In this document: positions 42,553 through 51,050 of the stretch, piece by piece
Position numbering within the stretch: position 1 is the stretch's first letter
Layout of the letters: each line of letters opens with the position of its first letter
NCBI RefSeq assembly: GCF_023516595.1
Contig: NZ_JAMGBG010000010.1
Location: 248,001-312,000, forward strand
Direction of reading: 5' to 3'
DNA length: 64,000 bases
Source of the DNA: Streptomyces neyagawaensis
GTDB taxonomy: Bacteria > Actinomycetota > Actinomycetes > Streptomycetales > Streptomycetaceae
Translations under genes and position numbers: made by a program
Notes under the pieces: generated by a model
The model's database searches: none
Seen by the model: only the letters and a program-made list of their open reading frames with translations
Told to the model about the DNA's origin: nothing

Positions 42553-43821
42553 ATGATCACAAGACAAAGGCTGGCAGCAGGGGTGTTCGCCCTGCTCGCC
42601 GCCCTGACGGCCGGGATCGCCGTCCCGTCGACGGCCGTCGCCGACGAGATAACGGCCACCGCGCCCAAGGTCAACCTCCTGCTGGACGTCAGCGGTTCGA
42701 TGCGGGCGAAGGACATCGACGGGCAGTCCCGGATGGCCGCGGCGAAGCAGGCGTTCAACGAGGTCCTGGACGCCACGCCCGAGGAGGTCCAGCTCGGCAT
42801 CCGCACGCTGGGCGCCAACTACCCCGGGGACGACCGCAAGACGGGCTGCAAGGACACCGCGCAGCTGTACCCGGTGGGCCCGCTGGACCGCACCGAGGCG
42901 AAGACGGCCGTCGCCACGCTCACCCCGACCGGCTGGACCCCGATCGGCCCCGCGCTGCTGAAGGCGGCCGACGACCTGGAGGGCGGCGAGGGCACCAAGC
43001 GCATCGTCCTGATCAGCGACGGCGAGGACACCTGCGCCCCGCTCGACCCGTGCGAGGTGGCCCGCGAGATCGCCGCCAAGGGCATCGGCCTGACCATCGA
43101 CACGCTCGGCCTGGTCCCGAACGCCAAGCTGCGCGTGCAGCTCAGCTGTATCGCCGAGGCGACGGGCGGCACGTACACCTCGATCGAGCACCGCGACGAA
43201 CTCACCGACCGTGTCAACCAGTTGGTGGACCGCGCGGCCGACCCGGTGGTCGTCCCGAAGGCCGTCGAGGGCACCGACGCGTGTGCCGGGGCGCCCACGC
43301 TCACCTCGGGGCTGTTCACCGACCGCGAGGAGTTCAACCAGCAGCGCTGGTACCGGGTGGATGTGAAGCCGGGCCAGGAACTGCGGGCCTCGGTGAGCGT
43401 CGCGGCGGACCGTGACGTCAACCCGCACTACGGGGTGCTGCTGCGCGCGGTCACCGTCAAGAACCGTGAGATCGTGCGCGGCGAGGCGGCCGGCACCGGC
43501 CGCACGGACGTCATCTCGACGGGTCTGCGCTATCCGAAGGCGGAGGCCGAGGACGAGGAGGACGAGGACGTCGCCGAGACCGTGTGCCTCCAGGTGACCC
43601 ACTCGTACGCGGCCGCCGGCGGGGTGAAGACCACGCCCGGTCTGCCGCTGGAGATCACCGTCGACGTCGTGGACGGTCCGGACCCGGCGAAGGACGTGGC
43701 GTCCTTCGGTCTCGGCCGCGGCTGGTGGCTGCTCGGTGTGCTGGTGCTCGTCGGGTTCCTGGCGGGTGTGCTGTGGGGCTGGCTGTCGCGCTGGCGGGTC
43801 GCGGTCTGGAGGACCAACTGA
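42553..43821 (+). CDS. Secreted, membrane-anchored von Willebrand factor A domain protein
   Basis: A 422-residue protein with a Sec signal peptide (RLAAGVFALLAALTAGIAVP, cleavage near AVA-DE). A VWA domain spans about 38-230, with an intact MIDAS start (LLLDVSGSMRAKD) and the later DGEDTC. A beta-rich region (about 255-385) follows and a C-terminal membrane helix (WWLLGVLVLVGFLAGVLWGW) ends with a short basic tail. The extracellular metal-binding VWA domain suggests adhesion or binding of another surface protein. It overlaps the next gene by one base (TGATG), and that product has the same architecture at both ends, so the two probably act as a pair. Confidence 0.88.
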   Translation: MITRQRLAAGVFALLAALTAGIAVPSTAVADEITATAPKVNLLLDVSGSMRAKDIDGQSRMAAAKQAFNEVLDATPEEVQLGIRTLGANYPGDDRKTGCKDTAQLYPVGPLDRTEAKTAVATLTPTGWTPIGPALLKAADDLEGGEGTKRIVLISDGEDTCAPLDPCEVAREIAAKGIGLTIDTLGLVPNAKLRVQLSCIAEATGGTYTSIEHRDELTDRVNQLVDRAADPVVVPKAVEGTDACAGAPTLTSGLFTDREEFNQQRWYRVDVKPGQELRASVSVAADRDVNPHYGVLLRAVTVKNREIVRGEAAGTGRTDVISTGLRYPKAEAEDEEDEDVAETVCLQVTHSYAAAGGVKTTPGLPLEITVDVVDGPDPAKDVASFGLGRGWWLLGVLVLVGFLAGVLWGWLSRWRVAVWRTN

Positions 43822-44630
43822 TGCGGATCACACGTGTGTGGGGCGCCGCCCTGCTGATGCTGGCCCTGGCCGCCTCCCCGGCGGCCGCGGACTCCTCTCC
43901 CTCCGCGAGCCCGTCGGAGAACGGTGACGCGCCCACCGAGGCGGGCACCTCCTTCCGTACGGCGGCGGAGTTCGAGCAGGGGGAGACCGCCACGGCGAGC
44001 GCCTCGACCGGCGACTACCTGTACTGGTCGTTCCCGGCGGACGCCGGCCAGCGGCCCACCGTGAAGGCGACGGTGAAACTGCCGGAGGCGGCCGAGTCCG
44101 CCTCGACCTGGCAGCTCGACGTGTACGACGGGCTGCGGCGCCGCCAGGCCTGCCAGTACGGGGCACAGACGCGCACGGCCGACGCGGGGGCGGCCTCCGT
44201 GGAGCTGGCCTGCACGCTGCGCACGGTCCGCGCCTGGTCGGAGCCGTGGTCCGGCGACCCGCTGCCGGGCACGTACTACGTCCGGCTGACGACGACGCGA
44301 CTGGCCACGGGTGACCTCGGGCTGCCGGTCGGGGTCGAGGTCCGGGCCGAGTCCAAGGACATGGGCGGTGCGGCGGCGGTCGACGGCTCGCTGGCGCAGC
44401 CGCTCGTGCCGGGCATCGCGGTGACCTCGAAGCAGGACGACGAGGACTCCTCGACGGAGGCCGTCCTGTCCTCCCTCGAACCCGACGACGGCTGGGCGTC
44501 GGGCTGGTGGAGCGACCGCTGGGTCTGGACCGCGCTCGGCGCGGTACTCGCCGCCCTCGCGGGCATCGGCGGCTACTGCCTCACCCGCGGCTCGGGCCGC
44601 CCGACGAGGGTGCCCCCACCGGGCGCCTGA
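43821..44630 (+). CDS. Secreted membrane-anchored protein, partner of the VWA protein
   Basis: A 269-residue protein with a signal peptide (VWGAALLMLALAASPAAA-DSS). A Ser/Pro-rich stretch leads to a beta-sandwich-like region (about 45-175; TGDYLYWSFPADAGQRPTVK, WQLDVYDGLRRRQAC) with two conserved-looking cysteines. A C-terminal membrane helix (WVWTALGAVLAALAGIGGYC) ends with a short cytoplasmic tail. Its middle region resembles the part of the VWA protein after the VWA domain. Function unknown. Confidence 0.8.
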   Translation: MRITRVWGAALLMLALAASPAAADSSPSASPSENGDAPTEAGTSFRTAAEFEQGETATASASTGDYLYWSFPADAGQRPTVKATVKLPEAAESASTWQLDVYDGLRRRQACQYGAQTRTADAGAASVELACTLRTVRAWSEPWSGDPLPGTYYVRLTTTRLATGDLGLPVGVEVRAESKDMGGAAAVDGSLAQPLVPGIAVTSKQDDEDSSTEAVLSSLEPDDGWASGWWSDRWVWTALGAVLAALAGIGGYCLTRGSGRPTRVPPPGA

Positions 44631-44639
44631 CACCCCCGT

Positions 44640-44685
44640 GAAGGCCCGCCGAACCCTGGAATTCACCCGGGTCCGGCGGGCCTTC
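44640..44685. terminator. Strong hairpin between convergent genes
   Basis: GAAGGCCCGCCG (44640-44651) pairs perfectly with CGGCGGGCCTTC (44674-44685). The stem continues after one mismatch with ACCC (44653-44656) and GGGT (44669-44672). It serves the VWA pair and probably the convergent HxlR gene. Confidence 0.88.
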
Positions 44686-44699
44686 GGCGTGGACGGGTC

Positions 44700-45350
44700 C
44701 TACCCCTCCCGCAACTCCTTCGCCAGGGCCCCCTCCCCCGACACCTCGACCCGGCCCGCCCGTACGGCGTCCCTGAGGGGCAGTTCGCCGCGGCGGACCG
44801 CCTCGCAGGTCTCCTCGTCGAGGGTGAGCCGGGCGTCCGGCTCGCCCGGGGCGGGGCCGTCGCCGTAGACCGGGCCCTCCTCGGCGCCCGTCCACAGATG
44901 GAACGTCCCTTCCTCCAGGCGGACTTCGACGAGCCCGGCGGCGCAGCCGTCGAGGTTCCGCAGGAGCGGCAGGGCGGACCAGTGCGCCCGTACGGCGTCC
45001 GTCGGCCGGCGCTCTCCCAGCGCGCCCTCGCCCCACTCCCCCAGCGCCTGGAGCACCGGGAGCAGATCCCGTCCCCGGCCCGTGAGTTCGTAGACGTACG
45101 CGGCCCCCGGCGGCGGCAGCCGGCGCCGGGTCGACAGACCGTCACGCTCCATGTCCTTCAGCCGTGAGGCGAGGACGTCCGTGCTGACGCCGGGCAGGTC
45201 CGCGTGCAGGTCCGTGTAGCGGCGCGGCCCGGCGAGCAGTTCGCGCACGATCAGCAGGGTCCAGCGGTCACCGACGAGGTCGAGCGCCCGGGCGGCGGAG
45301 CAGTACTGGTCGTAGCTTCGGCGAGGTGACATGCGACGCAGTCTAGACAT
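44700..45350 (-). CDS. HxlR-family regulator with C-terminal SCP2-like domain
   Basis: A 216-residue protein. The start ATG 45350 is chosen for GGAAAG upstream; ATG 45332 is possible. The N-terminal winged helix is typical of HxlR (ALDLVGDRWTLLIVRELLAG, YTDLHADLPGVSTDVLASRL, PPPGAAYVYELTGRGRDL). The C-terminal half (about 130-216; FHLWTGAEEGPVYGDGPAPG, PDARLTLDEETCEAVRRGEL) resembles an SCP2 or MWFE-type ligand domain. Divergent from the aminotransferase gene with palindromes between, so it probably controls that gene and itself. Confidence 0.88.
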   Translation of the reverse strand: MSRLRRMSPRRSYDQYCSAARALDLVGDRWTLLIVRELLAGPRRYTDLHADLPGVSTDVLASRLKDMERDGLSTRRRLPPPGAAYVYELTGRGRDLLPVLQALGEWGEGALGERRPTDAVRAHWSALPLLRNLDGCAAGLVEVRLEEGTFHLWTGAEEGPVYGDGPAPGEPDARLTLDEETCEAVRRGELPLRDAVRAGRVEVSGEGALAKELREG

Positions 45351-45363
45351 GTCGTTGGACTTT

Positions 45364-45389
45364 CCAAGCACTCACTTGGTAAAACCAAG
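45364..45389. promoter_or_regulatory. Overlapping palindromes, candidate HxlR operator
   Basis: CTTGGT (45375-45380), AAA, ACCAAG (45384-45389) is a perfect 15-bp palindrome. CCAAG (45364-45368) with CTTGG (45375-45379) forms a second that shares the same half. Both lie in the 68-bp gap between the HxlR and aminotransferase starts. Confidence 0.75.
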
Positions 45390-45418
45390 CAACACAACGA
45401 ACCGGAGGGCGAGAGCGC

Positions 45419-46627
45419 ATGGAGTTCCGGCAGTCGAGCAAGCTCAGCGAGGTCTGTTACGAGATCCGCGGCCCCGTGATCGAGCACGCGAACGCGCTGG
45501 AGGAGGCGGGCCACAGCGTGCTGCGCCTGAACACCGGCAACCCCGCCCTCTTCGGCTTCGAGGCGCCGGAGGAGATCCTCCAGGACATGATCCGGATGCT
45601 CCCGCAGGCCCACGGCTACACGGACTCGCGCGGCGTACTCTCCGCCCGCCGCGCGGTCGCCCAGCGCTACCAGACCCTCGGCCTGGAGGTCGACGTCGAC
45701 GACGTCTTCCTCGGCAATGGCGTCTCCGAGCTGGTCTCCATGGCCGTACAGGCGCTGATCGAGGACGGCGACGAGATCCTCATCCCCGCGCCCGACTTCC
45801 CGCTCTGGACCGCCGTGACGACCCTCGCCGGCGGCAAGGCGGTCCACTATCTGTGCGACGAGCAGGCCGACTGGTACCCGGACCTCGACGACATGGCATC
45901 GAAGATCACCGACCGCACCAGGGCCGTCGTCATCATCAACCCCAACAACCCCACCGGCGCGGTCTACCCCAAGGAGATCGTCGAGGGCATCCTCGACCTC
46001 GCCCGCCGCCACGGCCTGATGGTGTTCGCCGACGAGATCTACGACCAGATCCTGTACGACGACGCCGTGCACCACTCGGCCGCCGCGCTCGCCCCCGACC
46101 TGGTCGTCCTCACCTTCTGCGGCCTGTCCAAGACGTACCGAGTGGCGGGTTTCCGCTCCGGTTGGCTGGTCGTCACCGGCCCCAAGCAGCACGCCCGCAA
46201 CTATCTGGAGGGCCTGACGATGCTGGCCTCCATGCGGCTGTGCGCCAACGCCCCCGCCCAGTACGCCATCCAGGCCGCGCTCGGCGGCCGTCAGTCCATC
46301 CGGGACCTGACCGCGCCGGGCGGGCGACTGCACGAGCAGCGGAACGTGGCGTGGGAGAAGCTCAACGAGATCCCCGGCGTGTCGTGCGTGAAGCCCAAGG
46401 GCGCGCTGTACGCGTTCCCGCGCCTCGACCCCAAGGTCCACAAGATCCACGACGACGAGAAGTTCGTCCTCGACCTGCTGCTGCGCGAGAAGATCCAGGT
46501 CGTCCAGGGCACGGGCTTCAACTGGCCCACCCCCGACCACTTCCGCATCCTCACCCTGCCCCACGCGGACGACCTGGACGCGGCGATCAGCCGTATCGGA
46601 CGGTTCCTGAGTGGCTACCGGCAATAA
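45419..46627 (+). CDS. PLP-dependent aminotransferase, alanine transaminase (AlaA-like)
   Basis: A 402-residue fold-type I aminotransferase. Residues: NTGNPALFGF near the start, GNGVSELVSMAVQAL for phosphate binding, INPNNPTGAVY, the DEIYDQILYDD segment, Lys238 in GLSKTYRVAGFRSGW and the C-terminal carboxylate arginine in FRILTLPHADD. The TYRVAGFRSGW sequence and the MEFRQSSKLSEVCYEIRGPV N-terminus match the alanine/glutamate-pyruvate transaminase group known as AlaA. GGAGGGC precedes the ATG. A role in alanine formation from pyruvate is likely. The control by a divergent HxlR regulator is an added feature. Confidence 0.92.
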   Translation: MEFRQSSKLSEVCYEIRGPVIEHANALEEAGHSVLRLNTGNPALFGFEAPEEILQDMIRMLPQAHGYTDSRGVLSARRAVAQRYQTLGLEVDVDDVFLGNGVSELVSMAVQALIEDGDEILIPAPDFPLWTAVTTLAGGKAVHYLCDEQADWYPDLDDMASKITDRTRAVVIINPNNPTGAVYPKEIVEGILDLARRHGLMVFADEIYDQILYDDAVHHSAAALAPDLVVLTFCGLSKTYRVAGFRSGWLVVTGPKQHARNYLEGLTMLASMRLCANAPAQYAIQAALGGRQSIRDLTAPGGRLHEQRNVAWEKLNEIPGVSCVKPKGALYAFPRLDPKVHKIHDDEKFVLDLLLREKIQVVQGTGFNWPTPDHFRILTLPHADDLDAAISRIGRFLSGYRQ

Positions 46628-46733
46628 CGGAGAACCGCTGTTTCCGGAATTTCCCAAAAGATAATTCCTCGTGCTCGCAGCCACCGTCATATCCCTCTAT
46701 AGTCCCCAACACACGAGTTCGGGTGTTTCGGGG

Positions 46734-47363
46734 GTGGATGTGAACTCCGGTACGAACGTGGTCACGGGCGAGGACGTCATCGGCGGGGCGCTGCGACTGC
46801 TCGCGTCGAACGGGGAGTTGGGCTCCCACGACGTCGAGAAGGTCGAGCTGGAACTGCCGGGTCTGCTGGAGCGGTATCGCGCCGACCCGGTGACGGTCGA
46901 TCAATTGGCAGCCCGGCGGGGCGGGTTGATGTCGACGGGGCTGGTGACCACGGTCCTCACCGAGCCCCTGGTCGTGGCCGTCGTGGCGACGCTCATCGCG
47001 GAGGGCGTCAAGGTGGGGACCCGCGCGGTGAACGGAAGAGTCGGCCGCTGGTGGTCCGGGCGCAGAGAACGGCGGCGCCTGGTCTCGGCGTTACGGGAGC
47101 CGGCCACGCCCATCGAGGCACGGGACACCGAGTGGCTGGTCGGCTATGTGGCCGCGAAGTGCGAGGGCATCGGCTGCCCGCCGGAGCAGGCCGCCGCGGT
47201 GGCCCGCGCCGTGGCCACCGCCTGGGTCGCACGAGGCGGCAGCGGACCGGGGGCACCGGCGGGCGGCACCGGACCCGTCCCCGGGACGCCCGAGGGCGGC
47301 ACCGGGCCCGGGACACCAGCGGGTGGCGCCGCTCCCGGCGCAGGGGAGGGCGGCAGCGGGTGA
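46734..47363 (+). CDS. Hypothetical protein with Gly/Pro-rich tail
   Basis: About 209 residues from GTG 46734 (GTG 46740 possible; the frame is open from 46671, but a TATAGT -10-like element at 46698-46703 argues for a later start). A helical N-terminal region (EDVIGGALRLLASNGELGSH) and a hydrophobic segment (LVTTVLTEPLVVAVVATLIA) are followed by a basic helical region (GRVGRWWSGRRERRRLVSAL). The last 45 residues are a Gly/Pro/Ala repeat (GGTGPVPGTPEGGTGPGTPA). It is coupled to the M48 peptidase gene by GTGA. Function unknown; it may be a substrate or regulator of the peptidase. Confidence 0.7.
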   Translation: MDVNSGTNVVTGEDVIGGALRLLASNGELGSHDVEKVELELPGLLERYRADPVTVDQLAARRGGLMSTGLVTTVLTEPLVVAVVATLIAEGVKVGTRAVNGRVGRWWSGRRERRRLVSALREPATPIEARDTEWLVGYVAAKCEGIGCPPEQAAAVARAVATAWVARGGSGPGAPAGGTGPVPGTPEGGTGPGTPAGGAAPGAGEGGSG

Positions 47364-49504
47364 CGCGCCCGCGCGCCGGGGTTCCCTCCGCGCTGCCGCA
47401 TCCGACGTCCACCCAGTTCCTGCTACTGCTCCTGATGGTGAGCGCGGCGTCGCTCTTCGCGGGCACATGGTGGGGAGTCCTGACACGGGACGGCTGGACC
47501 GCGCCGCGCGAGGAGTGCGTACGCCGGGCGGCCACGACCGGCGCCGAGCCGGGCACCGTCACACGCTGCCTGAACCACGTTCTGCTCGGCGAGTCGGCCG
47601 TGAGTCTGCTCGGCCCCCTGCTGGTGCTCGCCCTCACCGGACTGGCCGTCCTGCTCACCACGTTCTGGCGGCTGCGGCGCTGGCGGCGTCACCCGTTACC
47701 GGTGCCCGAGCGGACGGCGACGGCCCTGACCGGCTGCCTCGCCGAGGCCGGCTGCGCCTTCGCCCGGCCGCCGGTGCCGGTCGTCGAACGCCGGAGCACC
47801 TTCGGCGGCGCACGCGAGGAGGTACGGGCGTACGGGCTGTTCGGGCGGCGGTACGTCGTCGTCGCCCACTACACCCCGCTCGCCGACGCCAGTCCCAGGG
47901 CCGACGAGAGCGAGGGCCGGGTCGCCCTCGCGGGCCTGCGCCACGAGGTCGCCCATCTGCGGGCCGGGGACGTGGGCCGCGGCCGTTTCGCGTTCCACGC
48001 CCTGTGGCTGCTCCCCCTCCTCGTCGTCCTCCCGTTGGCGGTCGCGGCCGTCGGCCGTCCGGCGGACCTCGTGCTCTCCCTGGGCTGGCGGCTCGCCGCG
48101 GTGACCATCGTGGTCCTGCTGGCCTTCGGCGCGTTCGTCCGCACCCGTGAGTACGAGGCCGACGCGGCCGTCGCGGACCGGGAGGGCATGGCCCTCGCGG
48201 TGGAGGAGTCGCTCACCAGGGGCCGGACCCGGCTGCCCGAGTTCCTGCGGCTGCATCCCGACGACCACAGCCGGCTGCGCGCACTGAGGGAGCCCGGCGG
48301 GCCCCCACGGCTGCTCCTGGTCTCCTGCCTGATCGCGGGAACGGCCGTCGGTATGTCCTTCCAGGAGGTCGCCCTGCTGCTGGAGACCGCGACCGGCGGC
48401 GAAACCCTCCTCGCGTACTGGCTCACCGGGCTGCTCACCGGAACGGCCCTCAGTGCCGTCGTCCCCGTCTCCCTCTGGCGGGACCTGCGCCCGGACGCCG
48501 TACGGGACGCAAGGGATGTGTGGGACCGTCACGGCACGCCGTACCGGCTGCTGGCAGGCGCCCTGCTGGGCCTCGCCCTCGTCACCGGCTCGCAGCTCTC
48601 GCCCCGCGCCGCCGCGTCCTGGGACCGCCTGTTCCCCACCGCGCTGCTGCCGGGGGACAACCACGGCCTCTTCGCCCACCGGCCGCTCGCGGCGCTCCCG
48701 CTCGTCGCGGCGGCGGTCGCCGGCGGGGCCGCGTTCGTGGTCTGGTCCCGGGCCCTCGCGCCCGCACGGTCGCCGTCCCCGGCCGCCTCCCCACGGGTCC
48801 GCACCCGCCGCGGACCCGTACGGCTCCGCCCCATGCTCGGGCCGGGCGCCCTGATCGCCCTCGGAGGCCTGGTGCTGTCCGTGCCGCTCGCGCTGTGGTT
48901 CCAGGCGCAGCGGCTGGTCGCCACGTCGTACGTCCCCCCGAGGGTGGTCGGGCGTCTGCTGCTGTCGCCGGTAGTGCTGGGGGCCCTGTGCGCCACCGGG
49001 ATCGCCGCGCCGGCGGTGCTGTGGGCGGCGCGCCGGTGGCGTCCGCGTACCGGCGTGGTCCTGTGGTCCGGTGCCCTGGTGGGCGCGGCCCTGCTGCCGC
49101 TCACCGCGGTGGCCGCGGGCACGGCGATCGACCGCGGCGCCGGTCCCGCCCCGCCCCTGACGCGACCGTCCGACGGAGCGGATCCCACAGGCCGGGTGCC
49201 GGAACGCTCGCTGCCCATCGCCCCGAGCGCCACGGACCCGGCCCGGGACCCGGCCGTCGAACCGGCCCTCGCCTGCTACCTCTTCACGACCACACCCGTC
49301 GAACGCCTTCACACACCGGACGGCCTGCGCGAGGTGGTGGAACGGATGAAGGTGACGCGCGACGCGGCACTGCGCGCGATCGTGCTCGGCGTCCTCGACG
49401 GCCTCGACGAGGCACGGACGCGTCCGGGGGAGGCCGACGACTTCGACATCGGGGCGGCCGTCCGCGACATCCACGCGGCTTGCAAGGTCGTACTCACGCG
49501 ATAG
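47360..49504 (+). CDS. Membrane-embedded M48-type zinc metallopeptidase
   Basis: A 714-residue protein from GTG 47360, overlapping the previous stop. Two N-terminal helices (STQFLLLLLMVSAASLFAGT, SLLGPLLVLALTGLAVLLTT) precede a peptidase domain with HEVAH (195-199) and the third zinc ligand Glu264 in REYEADAAV. Further helices follow, including pairs near 290-350 and 390-560 (LIALGGLVLSVPLALWF). It ends in a soluble C-terminal part (about 600-714). M48 enzymes degrade or process membrane proteins. The large multi-helix C-terminal half is unusual compared with HtpX. It is followed by a lipoprotein gene in the same direction. Confidence 0.85.
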   Translation: MTRPRAGVPSALPHPTSTQFLLLLLMVSAASLFAGTWWGVLTRDGWTAPREECVRRAATTGAEPGTVTRCLNHVLLGESAVSLLGPLLVLALTGLAVLLTTFWRLRRWRRHPLPVPERTATALTGCLAEAGCAFARPPVPVVERRSTFGGAREEVRAYGLFGRRYVVVAHYTPLADASPRADESEGRVALAGLRHEVAHLRAGDVGRGRFAFHALWLLPLLVVLPLAVAAVGRPADLVLSLGWRLAAVTIVVLLAFGAFVRTREYEADAAVADREGMALAVEESLTRGRTRLPEFLRLHPDDHSRLRALREPGGPPRLLLVSCLIAGTAVGMSFQEVALLLETATGGETLLAYWLTGLLTGTALSAVVPVSLWRDLRPDAVRDARDVWDRHGTPYRLLAGALLGLALVTGSQLSPRAAASWDRLFPTALLPGDNHGLFAHRPLAALPLVAAAVAGGAAFVVWSRALAPARSPSPAASPRVRTRRGPVRLRPMLGPGALIALGGLVLSVPLALWFQAQRLVATSYVPPRVVGRLLLSPVVLGALCATGIAAPAVLWAARRWRPRTGVVLWSGALVGAALLPLTAVAAGTAIDRGAGPAPPLTRPSDGADPTGRVPERSLPIAPSATDPARDPAVEPALACYLFTTTPVERLHTPDGLREVVERMKVTRDAALRAIVLGVLDGLDEARTRPGEADDFDIGAAVRDIHAACKVVLTR

Positions 49505-49511
49505 CGCACGA

Positions 49512-49567
49512 CGAAGAACCACGACAGAGAACCACGGCAAAGAACCACGGTGAAGAACCACGGTGAA
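49512..49567 (+). repeat. Tandem 13-14-bp repeats before the lipoprotein gene
   Basis: Four units centred on GAACCACG (starting near 49515, 49531, 49545 and 49558) follow the peptidase stop directly. Each has the form GAACCACGGYRAA with small changes. They may affect the leader of the next gene. Confidence 0.7.
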
Positions 49568-49579
49568 GGGGGAGTCGGG

Positions 49580-50311
49580 ATGAGGAACGCGGGAGCGATC
49601 TTGACGGTGGCCGTCGTCCTGCTCGTCGGCGGCTGCACAGACGGCGACGGGGGCGGAGGCGGGGAGGGCGGCACCGGCAAGGGGCGTGGCGGGGGCGGGA
49701 GTTCCGCCTCGGCCGGGCGCGAGAGCGTGCCCCTGCCCACCCCCGACGAGGTCTCCGCCGCGTTACTGGGCGAGGAGGACCTCGACGGGTACGACCTCGT
49801 CGAGCCCGACCCGGACGCCACCCCTCCCGACGGCTCGGACCGGCCCCGCTGTCTGCGCGCCCTCAACGACCTCGACCACGGCACCCCGCCGTCCGGCACG
49901 GCGGTGCAGGCCAGGGCCCAGTTCGACCACAGCCAGTTGGGGCCGTGGGTCCGCGAGACCCTCCGGGTCCACCGCGACGAGGCGGCCGCCCGGCGGGCGT
50001 TCGACAGGACGGTCGCCGATCTCGCGGACTGCGCGCACTTCACCATCACCTGGTCCGACCTCGCGCGAACCGGCACCGAACGGCTGCGGGAGACGACCGG
50101 TCCGGAACTCGGCGACCGCAGTTGGGCCGCCGCCATCGAGGTCGAGCTGGGCGGCTTCCCGTCCGGCGAGACCAAGACGCTCGTGCGGCAGGGCAGGCTG
50201 CTCGTCGTGATCAGCCACGCGGCCGCCCCGAAGGCACCACCGTGGGCGGAGACCGAGGACATCACCCGCCGGGCGACGGAAGGCGCGACCCGCGCCCTCG
50301 ACGACGTCTGA
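49580..50311 (+). CDS. Secreted lipoprotein of unknown function
   Basis: A 243-residue protein. GGGGGAG precedes ATG 49580; an in-frame start lies earlier in the repeat. The signal peptide ends in a lipobox (AVVLLVGGC, Cys20). A Gly-rich linker (DGDGGGGGEGGTGKGRGGGG) leads to a globular domain with GEEDLDGYDLVEPDPDA, PRCLRALNDLDHG, a Cys in LADCAHFTITWSDL and an end LVRQGRLLVVISHA. The fold resembles the PknH-sensor-like or PASTA-associated lipoproteins of actinomycetes, but the match is weak. Probably anchored on the outer face of the cytoplasmic membrane. Confidence 0.82.
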   Translation: MRNAGAILTVAVVLLVGGCTDGDGGGGGEGGTGKGRGGGGSSASAGRESVPLPTPDEVSAALLGEEDLDGYDLVEPDPDATPPDGSDRPRCLRALNDLDHGTPPSGTAVQARAQFDHSQLGPWVRETLRVHRDEAAARRAFDRTVADLADCAHFTITWSDLARTGTERLRETTGPELGDRSWAAAIEVELGGFPSGETKTLVRQGRLLVVISHAAAPKAPPWAETEDITRRATEGATRALDDV

Positions 50312-50349
50312 GGAAACAGCCGGGGCCTGCCGGGACAGCCGACGGTCGA

Positions 50350-50460
50350 GGACACCCGCGAGCAGCCGATGCCCGGGCGCACCCGCGAGCCGCCGATGCC
50401 CGGGCGCACCCGCGAGCCGCCGACGGCCGGGCGCACCCGCGAGCCGCCGACGGCAGCCGA
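50350..50460 (+). repeat. Minisatellite of about four 27-bp units
   Basis: Four units of the pattern CGCGAGCCGCCGAYGSCCGGGCGCAC are arranged head to tail between the lipoprotein stop and the HAD gene. The first is less conserved. The unit is 27 bp and lies outside any supported gene. The minus-strand frame would encode RGCARASAA-type repeats, but no gene is supported. Confidence 0.8.
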
Positions 50461-50513
50461 GAGCGCCGAGGACATCTGCGGGATCGCCCCGGACACCTGG
50501 GTAGACCCTCCCC

Positions 50514-51047
50514 ATGACTGAGCGACCGCTCCTCCTCCTGGATGTCGACGGCCCCCTCAACCCGTTCGGCGCCCGTCTGTGGCGACCGCGCGGCTACGTG
50601 GCCCGCCGGGTGCACCCCACCGTCTGGTCCGCCCGCCAGAAGCCCGGCTCCCGCAGGCTCCGCCGGGGCCTGCGGATCCGCCTCAACCCCGCGCACGGGC
50701 AGCGCCTGCTCGCCCTGCCGTACGACCTGGCCTGGGCGACGACCTGGATGCACGACGCGAACGAGATGATCGGCCCCGTGATCGGCCTCCCCGCCGACCT
50801 GCCGGTCATCGAGTTCACCGACATGTTCGCGCGTGACCCCGACGGCCTGTACTGGAAGACCCGCCGGGTCCTGGAGTGGGCGGCCGGCCGGCCCTTCGTC
50901 TGGGTCGACGACATGATCACCGACCTCGACGTCCGTCATGTCGCCCGGCACCACGACACACCCGCCCTGCTGCTGCGGATCGACCCCCGCCGGGGGCTCG
51001 GCGAGCCCGAGTTCGAGGAACTGGAGCGATGGGCTCGTAGCCTGTGA
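50514..51047 (+). CDS. HAD-superfamily hydrolase-like protein
   Basis: A 177-residue protein with the HAD motif I LLLLDVDGPLNPFG at its N-terminus (Asp10, Asp12). A later VWVDDMITDLD may be motif IV, and DTPALLLRIDPRRGLGEPEF ends the domain. It has a long basic insertion (RRVHPTVWSARQKPGSRRLR). There is no visible cap domain. Substrate unknown. It is followed after 3 bp by the histidine phosphatase gene, so the two are probably expressed together. Confidence 0.85.
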   Translation: MTERPLLLLDVDGPLNPFGARLWRPRGYVARRVHPTVWSARQKPGSRRLRRGLRIRLNPAHGQRLLALPYDLAWATTWMHDANEMIGPVIGLPADLPVIEFTDMFARDPDGLYWKTRRVLEWAAGRPFVWVDDMITDLDVRHVARHHDTPALLLRIDPRRGLGEPEFEELERWARSL

Positions 51048-51050
51048 GGC

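Noticed and set aside
50350..50460. CRISPR-like direct repeats
   Set aside because: Units of 27 bp follow each other without spacers; no cas genes are present.
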